DNA from: Deltaproteobacteria bacterium
GTDB lineage: Bacteria > Desulfobacterota > Binatia > UBA9968
Assembly (NCBI GenBank): GCA_016193465.1
Contig: JACPSE010000038.1
Coordinates: forward strand, 1 to 47,935
Reading direction: 5' to 3'
DNA length: 47,935 nt
The position numbers and the translations under genes are program-made. The notes under the pieces are model-generated. The model was not told the DNA's origin and made no database searches. It worked only from the letters and a program-made list of their open reading frames with translations. Shown here one piece after another: positions 32,440 through 40,819 of this stretch; positions within the stretch are counted from its first letter, which is position 1; every line of letters begins with the position of its first letter.

Positions 32440-32468
32440 TTGCTTGAGTCCGCAATTAGCGGTATAAA
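32440..32468 (+). promoter_or_regulatory. Putative promoter of the PrpF-like gene
   Basis: TTGCTT (32440-32445) and TATAAA (32463-32468) are 17 nt apart. The ATG of the next gene begins 9 nt after the -10 box, so the transcript would start at or within a few bases of the start codon and have little or no leader. No Shine-Dalgarno is seen, which agrees with leaderless translation. Confidence 0.45.
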
Positions 32469-32477
32469 ATACGCAGC

Positions 32478-33611
32478 ATGAAGATCCCCTGTGCAATCTA
32501 TCGGGGAGGAACCAGCAAGCCGATATTTTTTCTCGAAAAGGATCTGCCTCGCGATCCCAAGATGAGGGACAGAGTGGTCCTGGCCGCCTTCGGCAGTCCG
32601 GACCTGCGCCAGATCGACGGCCTGGGCGGCGCCGACCCCCTGACCAGCAAGGTCGCCTACATCGGCCCTCACACGGTTCCCAACACGGACATCAACTATA
32701 CCTTCGGCTATGTTGGGATTGCTCAGCCCGTGATCGATTACACCGGGAACTGCGGCAACACCTCCGCCGCTGTCGGCCCCTTCGCCCTGCTGCGCGGTTT
32801 GATCAAGCCGAAGGAGCCGATCACAAAAGTCCGCATCTACAACACCAACACCAGGAAGGTCATCGCGGCGGAATTTCCCGTGCAGGACGGAGAATTCGTA
32901 AGCGAGGGGAATTTTCGCATTGATGGCGTACCTGGAAGCGGCTCCAAGATTCTTTTAGACTTCATCGACTCAGGCGGCGCCGTGACCGGCAAGCTCCTAC
33001 CGACGGGAAAGGTTAAGGAAGAGATCAAATTTCCAACCGTCGGCACCCTCGTCGTTTCTATGGTGGACGCGGCAAACCCATTTGTCTTTGTACGGGGCTC
33101 GGATTTAGGCGTTCAAGGGAACGAACCCATGGAAGAAATCGCCGGCGACAGCGAGCTGTTAAGGAAATGCGAGGAGATTCGCTCGGTCGTGGCCGAGATC
33201 ATGGGAATCGCCAGGAAAGAGGATGCGACGCAGAAGAGCCCCGGCGTGCCGAAAATTGCTTTGGTCTCGCCGCCGATTGCCTATCAAACACCGAAGGGCA
33301 AGGTGGAGACCTCAGAGGTGGATATCATTGCCAGGATGACCGCGCTGCAGAAGCTGCACAAAGCTTATGCCGTAACCGGCGCGGTCTGTCTCGGCGCCGC
33401 GGCAAAGATCGAAGGGAGCATCGTGAACGAGATTTTTCGCCAGTTCCAGCCCGCCAACCCACCTGCGGTACGCATCGGCCATCCCTCCGGCACGATCCAG
33501 GTGGAGATGGAAGTCGAGAAGAGAAACGGCGATCTCCGGCTCACCAAGTCAGCCCTGGCCCGCACCGCCCGGCTCCTGATGGATGGGCACGTTTACGTCC
33601 CGGACCGGTAA
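32478..33611 (+). CDS. PrpF family isomerase (aconitate/oxalomesaconate type)
   Basis: The 377-residue protein belongs to the PrpF family with a diaminopimelate-epimerase-like fold, which isomerises unsaturated tricarboxylates (2-methyl-trans-aconitate, 4-oxalomesaconate). Visible are the N-terminal IYRGGTSKPIFF, LGGADPLTSKVAYIG and DYTGNCGNTSAAVGPFA, and a second half with IALVSPPIAY and SGTIQVEMEVE. No methylcitrate-cycle genes are adjacent, so the substrate is open. Confidence 0.9.
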   Translation: MKIPCAIYRGGTSKPIFFLEKDLPRDPKMRDRVVLAAFGSPDLRQIDGLGGADPLTSKVAYIGPHTVPNTDINYTFGYVGIAQPVIDYTGNCGNTSAAVGPFALLRGLIKPKEPITKVRIYNTNTRKVIAAEFPVQDGEFVSEGNFRIDGVPGSGSKILLDFIDSGGAVTGKLLPTGKVKEEIKFPTVGTLVVSMVDAANPFVFVRGSDLGVQGNEPMEEIAGDSELLRKCEEIRSVVAEIMGIARKEDATQKSPGVPKIALVSPPIAYQTPKGKVETSEVDIIARMTALQKLHKAYAVTGAVCLGAAAKIEGSIVNEIFRQFQPANPPAVRIGHPSGTIQVEMEVEKRNGDLRLTKSALARTARLLMDGHVYVPDR

Positions 33612-33715
33612 GTAACGGGCGATGACCAACGAGGGCTGAGAGGGGATAGAAATGGCATACGCCGTTACAGCTATGATAGGCAAGTTCTTGCCCCAGTCTG
33701 TCTGCCGTGAGGATA

Positions 33716-34825
33716 CTAATTTTTATGATCAGAGATGGCGATCCTGTGCGGCGCCGGTCGTTGAGGGATGCTCAAAAGAACATGAGTCCCGATATTGGGT
33801 TGGCTCCTTATCTCCAGGGTCCCGCCGAGAAAATCGGTCAGGCGACGGGCTATGGTCAATCCCAGCCCCATACCGGAAAACTGGCGCCGGAATGAGCCGT
33901 CCATCTGCCGAAATGGCTGAAACATACCCTCAATCTGGTCTCGAGGAATCCCCATTCCTGTATCTATGATCTCCAAATCCACGACTCCCCTGGTGACGGA
34001 CCGATGCAACTTCACGGCAATCTGCCCTCTTAGGGTAAACTTGACGGCATTGTGCAAGAGATTCTGGAAGATCCGGGCGACCTTAGCTGGGTCGCTAACC
34101 GCGCGCATACCTGGTGGCGATTGAATGGATAGTTCGATCCCCTTCTCCTCTACCAGCCTGGAGTATCGCTCGGCGGTTTGCTTGACCATCAACCCGAAAT
34201 CGAACTCTTTCTCGTCCAGACAGAGGTCCCCGGCGTTTAGAGAAGTCAAACAGAGCACATTATCGATGAGTTCGAGAAGTTCCTCGGAATTCTTATAGAC
34301 CCTCTCCAGGGCCCTCTGTTGCTCCTCCGTAAGCTTGCCGATAAGTTGATCCAGGAGAATAGAAACAAACCCGACCACGACGCTCAGGGGAGTCCGCAAC
34401 TCGTGCGAGACATTGGCCAGGAACTCCGACTTGATCTGTTTGAGTTTTAATCTGGCATTTCTCCGTTCGAGCGCGCACCGCACCAGAGTGAGAATATGGT
34501 CCACGTCGAAGGGCTTTGACACATAATCAAATGCCCCCAATCGCAATCCTTCAATGGCTGTATCCATCGAGCCATAGCCGGTGATTATAATCGCCTCAAT
34601 ATCGGGGTCGCGCTGTTTGACCTTTTCCAGCACCTTGGTGCCAGTAAGGCCGGGCATTTTTAGATCCAGAGTAACCAGGTCGATGGGAATCTGATTGAGG
34701 ATTTCAATCGCCTGCCCGCCCCTCTCTGCCGTGAACACATTGAAATAAGGCTTGAGGATCATCTTCAACGATTCTCTGGGTCCCATCTCATCATCAACAA
34801 TAAGTATATTTGCCCTATCCACCAT
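33716..34825 (-). CDS. Hybrid response regulator-histidine kinase
   Basis: The product is about 369 residues when started at the ATG at 34825 (MVDRANILIVDDE), which has AGGA at good spacing. A GTG at 34858 would add 11 residues. A receiver domain (phospho-acceptor Asp53 in LDLKMPG, Lys in SKPFD) is followed by a HisKA domain (His140 in VSHELRTPLS) and a HATPase_c domain with NLLHNAVKF, DTGMGIP and GMGLGL. No membrane segment is present, so it is a cytosolic relay. It is the last gene of the minus-strand signalling cluster, 238 bp after the NtrC-type gene. Confidence 0.92.
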   Translation of the reverse strand: MVDRANILIVDDEMGPRESLKMILKPYFNVFTAERGGQAIEILNQIPIDLVTLDLKMPGLTGTKVLEKVKQRDPDIEAIIITGYGSMDTAIEGLRLGAFDYVSKPFDVDHILTLVRCALERRNARLKLKQIKSEFLANVSHELRTPLSVVVGFVSILLDQLIGKLTEEQQRALERVYKNSEELLELIDNVLCLTSLNAGDLCLDEKEFDFGLMVKQTAERYSRLVEEKGIELSIQSPPGMRAVSDPAKVARIFQNLLHNAVKFTLRGQIAVKLHRSVTRGVVDLEIIDTGMGIPRDQIEGMFQPFRQMDGSFRRQFSGMGLGLTIARRLTDFLGGTLEIRSQPNIGTHVLLSIPQRPAPHRIAISDHKN

Positions 34826-34929
34826 AAGATCCTGCAGATTCTTAAAATGAATTTGCACGCAGATAGAGCAATTCGTATGCCAGTGGTCCGAGCGCGCTAA
34901 CTTTCGGAATTTTAAAAGATTATTAGATT

Positions 34930-35012
34930 TGCGGGGGAGGAGCTATGAAAGCGGTTGACAACCGCAAAACCGGAGGTAAACCCTACCTGTAGGGGCAAGC
35001 GGTCTTTTCTAT
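34930..35012 (+). other. Candidate small RNA or 15-codon ORF with strong ribosome-binding site
   Basis: On the plus strand GGGGGAGGAG is followed 2 nt later by ATG (34945) and a 15-codon frame MKAVDNRKTGGKPYL ending at 34992. The sequence can form GCGGTT/AACCGC, or the AACCGC can pair with GCGGT at about 34999, just before CTTTTCT. These pairings exclude each other, like an attenuator or terminator. No plus-strand gene follows. It could be a peptide, a small RNA, or a spurious frame. Confidence 0.3.
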
Positions 35013-35063
35013 ACTAGACATTGTGATTTTTCGCGCCGGAAGGGCAGAGAGCAAATTTGACCA

Positions 35064-36473
35064 CTACCCGGACAGTTTTGTCTGGTCCGAGTCAAGTTCG
35101 CTCTCTGTAATCTGAAGCTTTTCCATCCGATACCGCAACACCCGGCGGCTGGTCCCTAACACAAATGCTGCCTTGGTTTGGTTGAACCCGGTCTGCTGCA
35201 GGGCTTTCAAAATCATCTCCCGCTCGAACTGGTCCACTGCTTCGCTCAATGGACGTGAGCCCTGAAGCGCTTTCTTCTTTAAGGAAGCAGTCTGATCCTG
35301 AGAGCGCATGCCTTCAGGCAGGTCCGCCGGCATCACAGTCTCACGAGGAGAGAGGATGGTGAGTCTCTCGATAAGGTTTTCCAGCTCTCTAACATTCCCG
35401 GGCCATGGGTAAGACATCATGCGATCAATCACTTCCGGGGAAAGGGTCTTGGGTGTCAAAGAGTTTTCTTCGGCCTTGAGCTTAAGGAAGTAATCCAGCA
35501 GCAGGGGGATATCCTCCCTCCTTTCTGCCAGTGGCGGGAGGCGCAAAGAGACCACGTTGAGCCGGTAGAAGAGATCGCGGCGGAAGTCGCCAGCGGCGGC
35601 AAGTTTCTCCACGTCTCGGTTGCTGGCCGCGATCACGCGGACGTCAACTTTGATTTCCTGGGTGCCGCCAAGGCGATGAAACGTTTCTGTTTCAATGGCC
35701 CTCAGAAACTTAGCCTGCGTTCCCAACCCAAGCTCCCCTATCTCATCGAGGAAAAGAGTTCCACCATGCGCTATTTCAAAATGACCGGCCTTGCGCTGGT
35801 GGGCGTTGGTAAACGCCCCTTTTTCATAACCGAACAGCTCGCTCTCGGTCAGCGCGTCCGGCAGGGCAGCGCAGTTAACCACGATAAACGGCTTAGCGCA
35901 CCGGTCGCTGTTATAATGGATGGCGCGGGCAATCAGCTCTTTGCCGGTCCCGCTCTCGCCAGTAATGAGGACCGTGCTCTTTTTTCCCGCCACCATACTC
36001 ACAACCTTATAGATCTCCAGCATGGGCCTGGATTTTCCCACAATGTTCTCGATGCCGTATTTCCGTCCCACCTCCTCCTTGAGGCGCTCCAGCTCGCTGG
36101 CTAGCTGGATTTTCTCGAGAGCGCGGCTCACTCTCAGGCGGAGCTCGTCTACGTCAAAGGGTTTGGTGACGTAATCAAAGGCGCCCGATTCCTTCGCGGC
36201 AAATGCCGTACGGGCGGTGTTTAAGGCCGTCAACATAATCACTTGTCCCGCCGGGTGGATTGCCTTGATCCGCTTGAGAGTATCGAGACCGTTGCACCCG
36301 GGCATCAAGATGTCCAGGAGAATAATCTCGGGCTTTCCCTCACCGACTCTACGGATAGCCTCTTCGCTGGATCTGGCCTCGCAGAGCCGGAAGTCCTTCC
36401 CGAAGATAAGGCGGATGGACTCTCTCACACCGGCTTCATCATCGACAATCAGTAGTGATGGTTGACTCATCAT
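35064..36473 (-). CDS. NtrC-family sigma-54 dependent response regulator
   Basis: The 469-residue activator has a receiver domain (Asp54 in LLDILMPG), an AAA+ domain and a Fis-type helix-turn-helix. Walker A is GESGTGKE, Walker B is GGTLFLDEIGEL, and the arginine-finger region RLNVVSLRLPPLAERREDIP is present. The C-terminal HTH is at FNQTKAAFVLGTSRRVLRY. The sigma-54 contact loop reads GAFTNA instead of GAFTGA. It probably activates sigma-54 promoters after phosphorylation by the neighbouring kinases. It lies 19 bp downstream of the pseudo-domain protein gene. Confidence 0.93.
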   Translation of the reverse strand: MMSQPSLLIVDDEAGVRESIRLIFGKDFRLCEARSSEEAIRRVGEGKPEIILLDILMPGCNGLDTLKRIKAIHPAGQVIMLTALNTARTAFAAKESGAFDYVTKPFDVDELRLRVSRALEKIQLASELERLKEEVGRKYGIENIVGKSRPMLEIYKVVSMVAGKKSTVLITGESGTGKELIARAIHYNSDRCAKPFIVVNCAALPDALTESELFGYEKGAFTNAHQRKAGHFEIAHGGTLFLDEIGELGLGTQAKFLRAIETETFHRLGGTQEIKVDVRVIAASNRDVEKLAAAGDFRRDLFYRLNVVSLRLPPLAERREDIPLLLDYFLKLKAEENSLTPKTLSPEVIDRMMSYPWPGNVRELENLIERLTILSPRETVMPADLPEGMRSQDQTASLKKKALQGSRPLSEAVDQFEREMILKALQQTGFNQTKAAFVLGTSRRVLRYRMEKLQITESELDSDQTKLSG

Positions 36474-36492
36474 ATCTGGCGCAAGACCTCTC

Positions 36493-38370
36493 TCAGGCAG
36501 CCGGGAGCTCCGCCCGGATCAGCACCTTTCCCCCATCGAGTTGGTTGATTTTGATCCCTCCCCCGTTCCTTTCAACCAGGATCTTGGCAAGAAGAATCCG
36601 GAGCGGAAAGCCCTGATCTTCTACATCCGAGGAAGGGCTATCGAGATACTGTGTTAACGCGCTCATCCGTCCACCCTCGGGGAGATAGGAGACAGCCACT
36701 CTTCCCTCCCCTTCCACATCAATCTGGATTTCGCCCTGCGGCTTCACCTGAGCCAGCACGCTTTGAAGGACGTTCTTAAACGCGTAGCGGAACTGCGCCT
36801 CGTCCACAAACACCTCCCCGCCTTCCGCTTTTTTCCCCCAACGGATAGTTGCCCCTCTCTTGAGGCACTCCGGGACGATTTCTTCCAGGACCCGACGCAG
36901 TTGTTCGTAGAGCGAAATCCTCTCAGCGACAGGATGGGTAAAGCGCGAAAAATCGAGCATGGCCTCCAACACGTCATCCATGCGCTCTATGTCGCCGCCT
37001 ACCGTCTCCTGGAACCGGACACGGAAGGCAGCATCATCAAATCGATCGCCCAAGAGTTGAGCAAAAGTCTTGATCGTCACCATGGGATTTTTTAATTCAT
37101 GGGCAAGCTCGTTCATGAGAACTCTGATATCAAGCGAGTCGCCATTCTTCGGCCGGGAAATGGCCTGGTGCCCATTTCCTGCCGGAAGAGAAATGCCGGG
37201 ATGCTGTTTTTCTGGCTTCTCCTCAACCACCGGCCTCTCCTCAGTAACCGGCTTCTGCGGAGCCGCGGCCGGTACTGCGACGGCTCCTTCCTCCATACCC
37301 AGGACCAATTCCGACGCTTCAATGATTCCTTTTCTGTGGATGGCCAGGGTCCTGGCGATCACCGCCTCCAGTTCATTCAAGTTGCCAAACCAAAGATAGT
37401 TGCAAAGCCGCTCCATTGCCTCCGGAGTAAAGCTGACCTTTCCCAGATTGAGCCTTTCCCCGTACCCCTGAGCCAGCGCCGCAGCAAGAGAGGGCAGCTC
37501 CGCCTGTCTCTCCCTGAGAGGCGGCAACCGGAGCGTCAGTGTCGCCAGACGATAATAGAGGGGACTCAAGAACTCCCCCCGATAAACTTTCTCTAAGAGG
37601 TCCTCCTGCGAGCTTGATAGAATCCAAAATTGACTCCCCTTTTCCTCCTCGTCCTCCAGAAACCTTAGCAGAGAGAGCTGGGCCAAAGCGTGCAGCGTCT
37701 CCAGGTTACCGAGAAAAAGGGTAAACCTCTGTCCCATTCCATCCGCGCCAGCGGCCAACTGATCGATCTGCCCAAGAAGGCAGTCCCTGGTTATCTCTGG
37801 GGGGTAGGCAGAGATCCAGGGCCCGGCTTTGTCATTTAAAGAGCGAATGGCTCGAGCCACCCTCTCTTGGCCGCAGCCTGCCTCTCCTATGATAAGAATC
37901 GGAAACGGCGTCAGGGCATACCTCTCGGCCAGGGCAGAAGTCGCCTCTGGTAGATAAGGAAACTCCAAATAATGTCCGAGGCGGCTCTTTGCTGGCGAGG
38001 TTAGGGTCGGAGCTTCTGGGGGGATAGAGGATTGGGCCAAAAGCCGCTCCACCTTTTCCTTAAGCTCGTAAGGATTGAAGGGCTTTACCAGGCAATCGGC
38101 TCTGCCGAGTCCTTTCCAGAGGTTCGCCGCGGATCTTGAGTTAACAAGCACGAGAACCGGGTAGGAAACCTGCGCGGCGACTTTGCTGATAATAAAAGGC
38201 TCTCTCTCCACTGCAGGAGGAACACCCAGGATCAAAAGATCCGCTTCCGTATCCGCGAGACTATCATCGGCGAGGGGCAGACGTTGGACGACGGTAAAAT
38301 CGCGCTGCAGGATGATGGCGAGCGTTTCCCGAACTGCCGGAGACTCGTCAACTACTAGAATCCTTTTCAT
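36493..38370 (-). CDS. Degenerate receiver / AAA+ / histidine-kinase fusion
   Basis: The 625-residue protein combines three modules, all apparently changed at catalytic sites. The receiver (1-115) has ILVVDE and VKPFNP, but the phospho-acceptor position reads LILGVP (Gly instead of Asp). The AAA+ region (about 140-350) has the P-loop GEAGCGQE with Gln instead of Lys, no GAFTGA loop, and LFLGNL in place of LFLDE, although RLATLTLRLPPLRERQAEL is well kept. The C-terminal part has a kinase DHp helix with His in LAHELKNPMVTIKTF, but the ATPase lid motif D-x-G-x-G is missing. It overlaps the upstream kinase gene by 23 bp. I infer a scaffold or pseudo-kinase that tunes the neighbours. Confidence 0.85.
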   Translation of the reverse strand: MKRILVVDESPAVRETLAIILQRDFTVVQRLPLADDSLADTEADLLILGVPPAVEREPFIISKVAAQVSYPVLVLVNSRSAANLWKGLGRADCLVKPFNPYELKEKVERLLAQSSIPPEAPTLTSPAKSRLGHYLEFPYLPEATSALAERYALTPFPILIIGEAGCGQERVARAIRSLNDKAGPWISAYPPEITRDCLLGQIDQLAAGADGMGQRFTLFLGNLETLHALAQLSLLRFLEDEEEKGSQFWILSSSQEDLLEKVYRGEFLSPLYYRLATLTLRLPPLRERQAELPSLAAALAQGYGERLNLGKVSFTPEAMERLCNYLWFGNLNELEAVIARTLAIHRKGIIEASELVLGMEEGAVAVPAAAPQKPVTEERPVVEEKPEKQHPGISLPAGNGHQAISRPKNGDSLDIRVLMNELAHELKNPMVTIKTFAQLLGDRFDDAAFRVRFQETVGGDIERMDDVLEAMLDFSRFTHPVAERISLYEQLRRVLEEIVPECLKRGATIRWGKKAEGGEVFVDEAQFRYAFKNVLQSVLAQVKPQGEIQIDVEGEGRVAVSYLPEGGRMSALTQYLDSPSSDVEDQGFPLRILLAKILVERNGGGIKINQLDGGKVLIRAELPAA

Positions 38371-39844
38371 GAACTTGAGGGTAAGCCTTCGCTTGGTGGT
38401 TCGGCGGCCTCACTGGTAAATTGATGAAAAAACTCGTTCCTTTGCCAACCCGACTCTCGACGATGATATGGCCTCCGTGCTCCTGCACGATCTGATTGGA
38501 GATGGAAAGGCCGAGCCCGCTCCCGTCCTTTTTGGTGGTAAAGAAAGGATTGAAGACATCCTCCAGATCCTTCTCTGGAATTCCCACGCCGGAATCTCGA
38601 ACTTCGACCTGGACATATTGCGCGGAACCGTTCTTGGTGAAGAGCCGGGTGGATACCTCAACCACTCCCCCACCCTCAATTGATTGGAACGCATTCAGGA
38701 TGATGTTCATGGATACCTGTTTTATCTGTTCCTTGTCAATAAAAATCTTCGGCAGATTCGTTGCCAGACGGCGATAAATCTGGATCTCCTTCTCCTTGGC
38801 CTCGCTCTCCAAGATCCGAACGGTGCTCTCGACAATCTGACTGACGTCCTCAGCCGAAACATTGGGGGCCGAGGGACGGGCGAAGCTCAGAAGGTCGTTG
38901 ATTAATCCGCAGATGCGGTCCACCTCCTTGAGAGCGAGCCCCTGAAAATTGTTGCGAAATTCCGGATCCTGGTAGCGCTCGGGCAGAAGCTGCGTAAAGG
39001 TTCGGATAGCCACCAGGGGGTTGCGAATCTCATGGGCCAGGCCGGCAGTCAACATGCCCAAAGAGGAGAGACGGTCAGCCCGTCGGATGATGCTCTGGGA
39101 TTGCTTGAGCTCCTTTTCCCTATGCATGAGCCGCTCGGCCATCTGATCAAAGGCCGTGGCGAGGCTTCCGATTTCGTCGCTCCTTTGCAACGAAACCCGG
39201 TACTGGAGATCGCCCGCCTCAATGTGTTTTGCAGCCTGAGTTAATTTCCCTATAGGCTTGGTCATCCTCATCACGATGCCGAAGATAATCAGCAACCCGA
39301 CTAAAAATATGCCTGTGGAAATTCCTAGCGCCCTGAAGGTAGCCGTGTTCATCTCGTCGAGAATAGGATTGAGGTTAAACCCTAGCCGGATCCCCCCGAG
39401 CTTTTCGTGGCCCAAGATCACCGGCTTGGAAACATCCAAAATCCCTTTTTTGTAGTCGATCTCTGTAAGGGTTTCGTTGGATCTTATAATCCTTTGGCTC
39501 AGTTCGCCGGTGAAGATGGAAAAGAGCAGTCGTCTATCTTCGTGAAAATCTCCCACAATTCTGCCTTCGGCATCATAGATGTAGGCATACTCTACGTTGG
39601 GCAGGGCTTTTGCCTCCCGGGTAACTGTATTGAGCTGAGTAATATCCAACTTATAGAGATGGGCAGCGACACTTAACTCCATTAGGCTAATCCCTGCCTT
39701 AGCTCTTTCACCCATCTGCTTTAAGAGCAGGTTTCTTTGGGATCGTATTGTCAGATAGGTCAGGGCGCCTAAAGCAGCTAAATAGAAGATCGCGACGGAG
39801 AAAAATATCCTTAGCTTAAGGCTAATTTTAATCTTTGGGATCAC
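38348..39844 (-). CDS. Membrane-bound sensor histidine kinase
   Basis: The 498-residue kinase has TM1 (about 11-32), an extracytoplasmic sensor region (about 35-168) and TM2 (about 172-194). HAMP (about 195-247) and HisKA with His271 in LAHEIRNPLVAIRTF follow, then HATPase_c with NIILNAFQS, DSGVGIP, FFTTK and GSGLGLS. All catalytic boxes are intact, unlike the next gene. It is preceded by the PhnD-like binding protein gene by 9 bp, so a bound periplasmic protein may present its ligand to the sensor. The cognate regulator is probably the NtrC-type activator. Confidence 0.93.
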   Translation of the reverse strand: MIPKIKISLKLRIFFSVAIFYLAALGALTYLTIRSQRNLLLKQMGERAKAGISLMELSVAAHLYKLDITQLNTVTREAKALPNVEYAYIYDAEGRIVGDFHEDRRLLFSIFTGELSQRIIRSNETLTEIDYKKGILDVSKPVILGHEKLGGIRLGFNLNPILDEMNTATFRALGISTGIFLVGLLIIFGIVMRMTKPIGKLTQAAKHIEAGDLQYRVSLQRSDEIGSLATAFDQMAERLMHREKELKQSQSIIRRADRLSSLGMLTAGLAHEIRNPLVAIRTFTQLLPERYQDPEFRNNFQGLALKEVDRICGLINDLLSFARPSAPNVSAEDVSQIVESTVRILESEAKEKEIQIYRRLATNLPKIFIDKEQIKQVSMNIILNAFQSIEGGGVVEVSTRLFTKNGSAQYVQVEVRDSGVGIPEKDLEDVFNPFFTTKKDGSGLGLSISNQIVQEHGGHIIVESRVGKGTSFFINLPVRPPNHQAKAYPQVHEKDSSS

Positions 39845-39853
39845 GGGTTGCCG

Positions 39854-40771
39854 CTACCACGAATCGACTTGTTTCCCCAGTGACGAAAAAACGAACCTCT
39901 CTATATCTCTTAGCTGCTCCAGTGATCCTGGGGGGACCTCGTCGATCTTAGTTGTACTCTGCTGTCCCTTCAGTGCCGCTTGACCTTCTGGATCTTTATC
40001 CATATTGATTGATATCTCTCTAAGGGCTGCAACTATCTTAGGGTCGAAATCCTTGCGTACCGAGATGAGCAGGCGCGGTACGGATCTTGTGCTGGCGATA
40101 ACCCTGAGTCCATCTTGAATCTCTGGCCTCAACCCTTTAAGTTCCCTGTAGGAGGTGGCAGCGGCATCGACTCTGCCGGTAACCAACAGATGGAGTGACT
40201 CTCCATCGTGGTTATGAACAAAGCCCACCATATTGGGCTTAGTTCCACCAGGGGAGATGACCTGAACCAGTTTGAGCTTCTTCTCAGCCAAAAGCATTCG
40301 GGGAAGAATGTGAGCAGAGGTCGAGTGAGGCTCATCAAAGGCAATGACTTTGCCCTTCAAATCAGTTAGAGTATCGATGCCGCTATTCTTCCTGACCAGG
40401 ATGACGCCATAATATTCAGCCTCCCCGTACTTCCACTGCCTTAATATAGGGACAGAGCCCGACCACTTTGAGAGCACCATCGTTGGCACAACACTGTCAT
40501 GGAAGAGATCGACTTTGCCCTCTTTAATGGCTCGAGCAAGCAAGTGCATTTTCTCTACCACTAATATTCTCCCTCCGGTAATACCCAGAGGGGCTAGTTT
40601 CTTAGCTATATAGTCGACAAATCCCTGTCGATGTTTTATCGCTGCAACCGGATCATCGTGCACTCTTCCAAAGACGAGAAACCTTTCTTCCGCCGCGAGA
40701 GCATGCCCGAAAGCGAGTAGGAGAAATAAAGCAAGAGGACTAAGGATAGAGAGTCGCTTGTAACAGTACAT
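39854..40771 (-). CDS. PhnD-like periplasmic substrate-binding protein
   Basis: The 305-residue protein has a signal peptide (LALFLLLAFGHALAA) and the PhnD/phosphonate-binding fold. Recognisable segments are DLFHDSVVPTMVLSKW, YYGVILVRKNSGIDTLTDL, KGKVIAFDEPHSTSAHILP and GRVDAAATSYRELKG. PhnD-type proteins bind phosphonates, phosphite or related anions. No matching ABC permease or ATPase is nearby, and the gene sits 9 bp from a membrane kinase gene, so a sensory role is likely. Confidence 0.85.
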   Translation of the reverse strand: MYCYKRLSILSPLALFLLLAFGHALAAEERFLVFGRVHDDPVAAIKHRQGFVDYIAKKLAPLGITGGRILVVEKMHLLARAIKEGKVDLFHDSVVPTMVLSKWSGSVPILRQWKYGEAEYYGVILVRKNSGIDTLTDLKGKVIAFDEPHSTSAHILPRMLLAEKKLKLVQVISPGGTKPNMVGFVHNHDGESLHLLVTGRVDAAATSYRELKGLRPEIQDGLRVIASTRSVPRLLISVRKDFDPKIVAALREISINMDKDPEGQAALKGQQSTTKIDEVPPGSLEQLRDIERFVFSSLGKQVDSW

Positions 40772-40819
40772 AAAACGAACCTCCCGTCTTGACCTGTGGT
40801 GCTATGGTTGACTTCACAG

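Noticed and set aside
34930-35012. A c-di-GMP (GEMM) riboswitch
   Set aside because: There is a faint resemblance in CGCAAAACC and GGTAAACC, but the conserved GEMM core and its pairing cannot be completed and there is no downstream gene on that strand.
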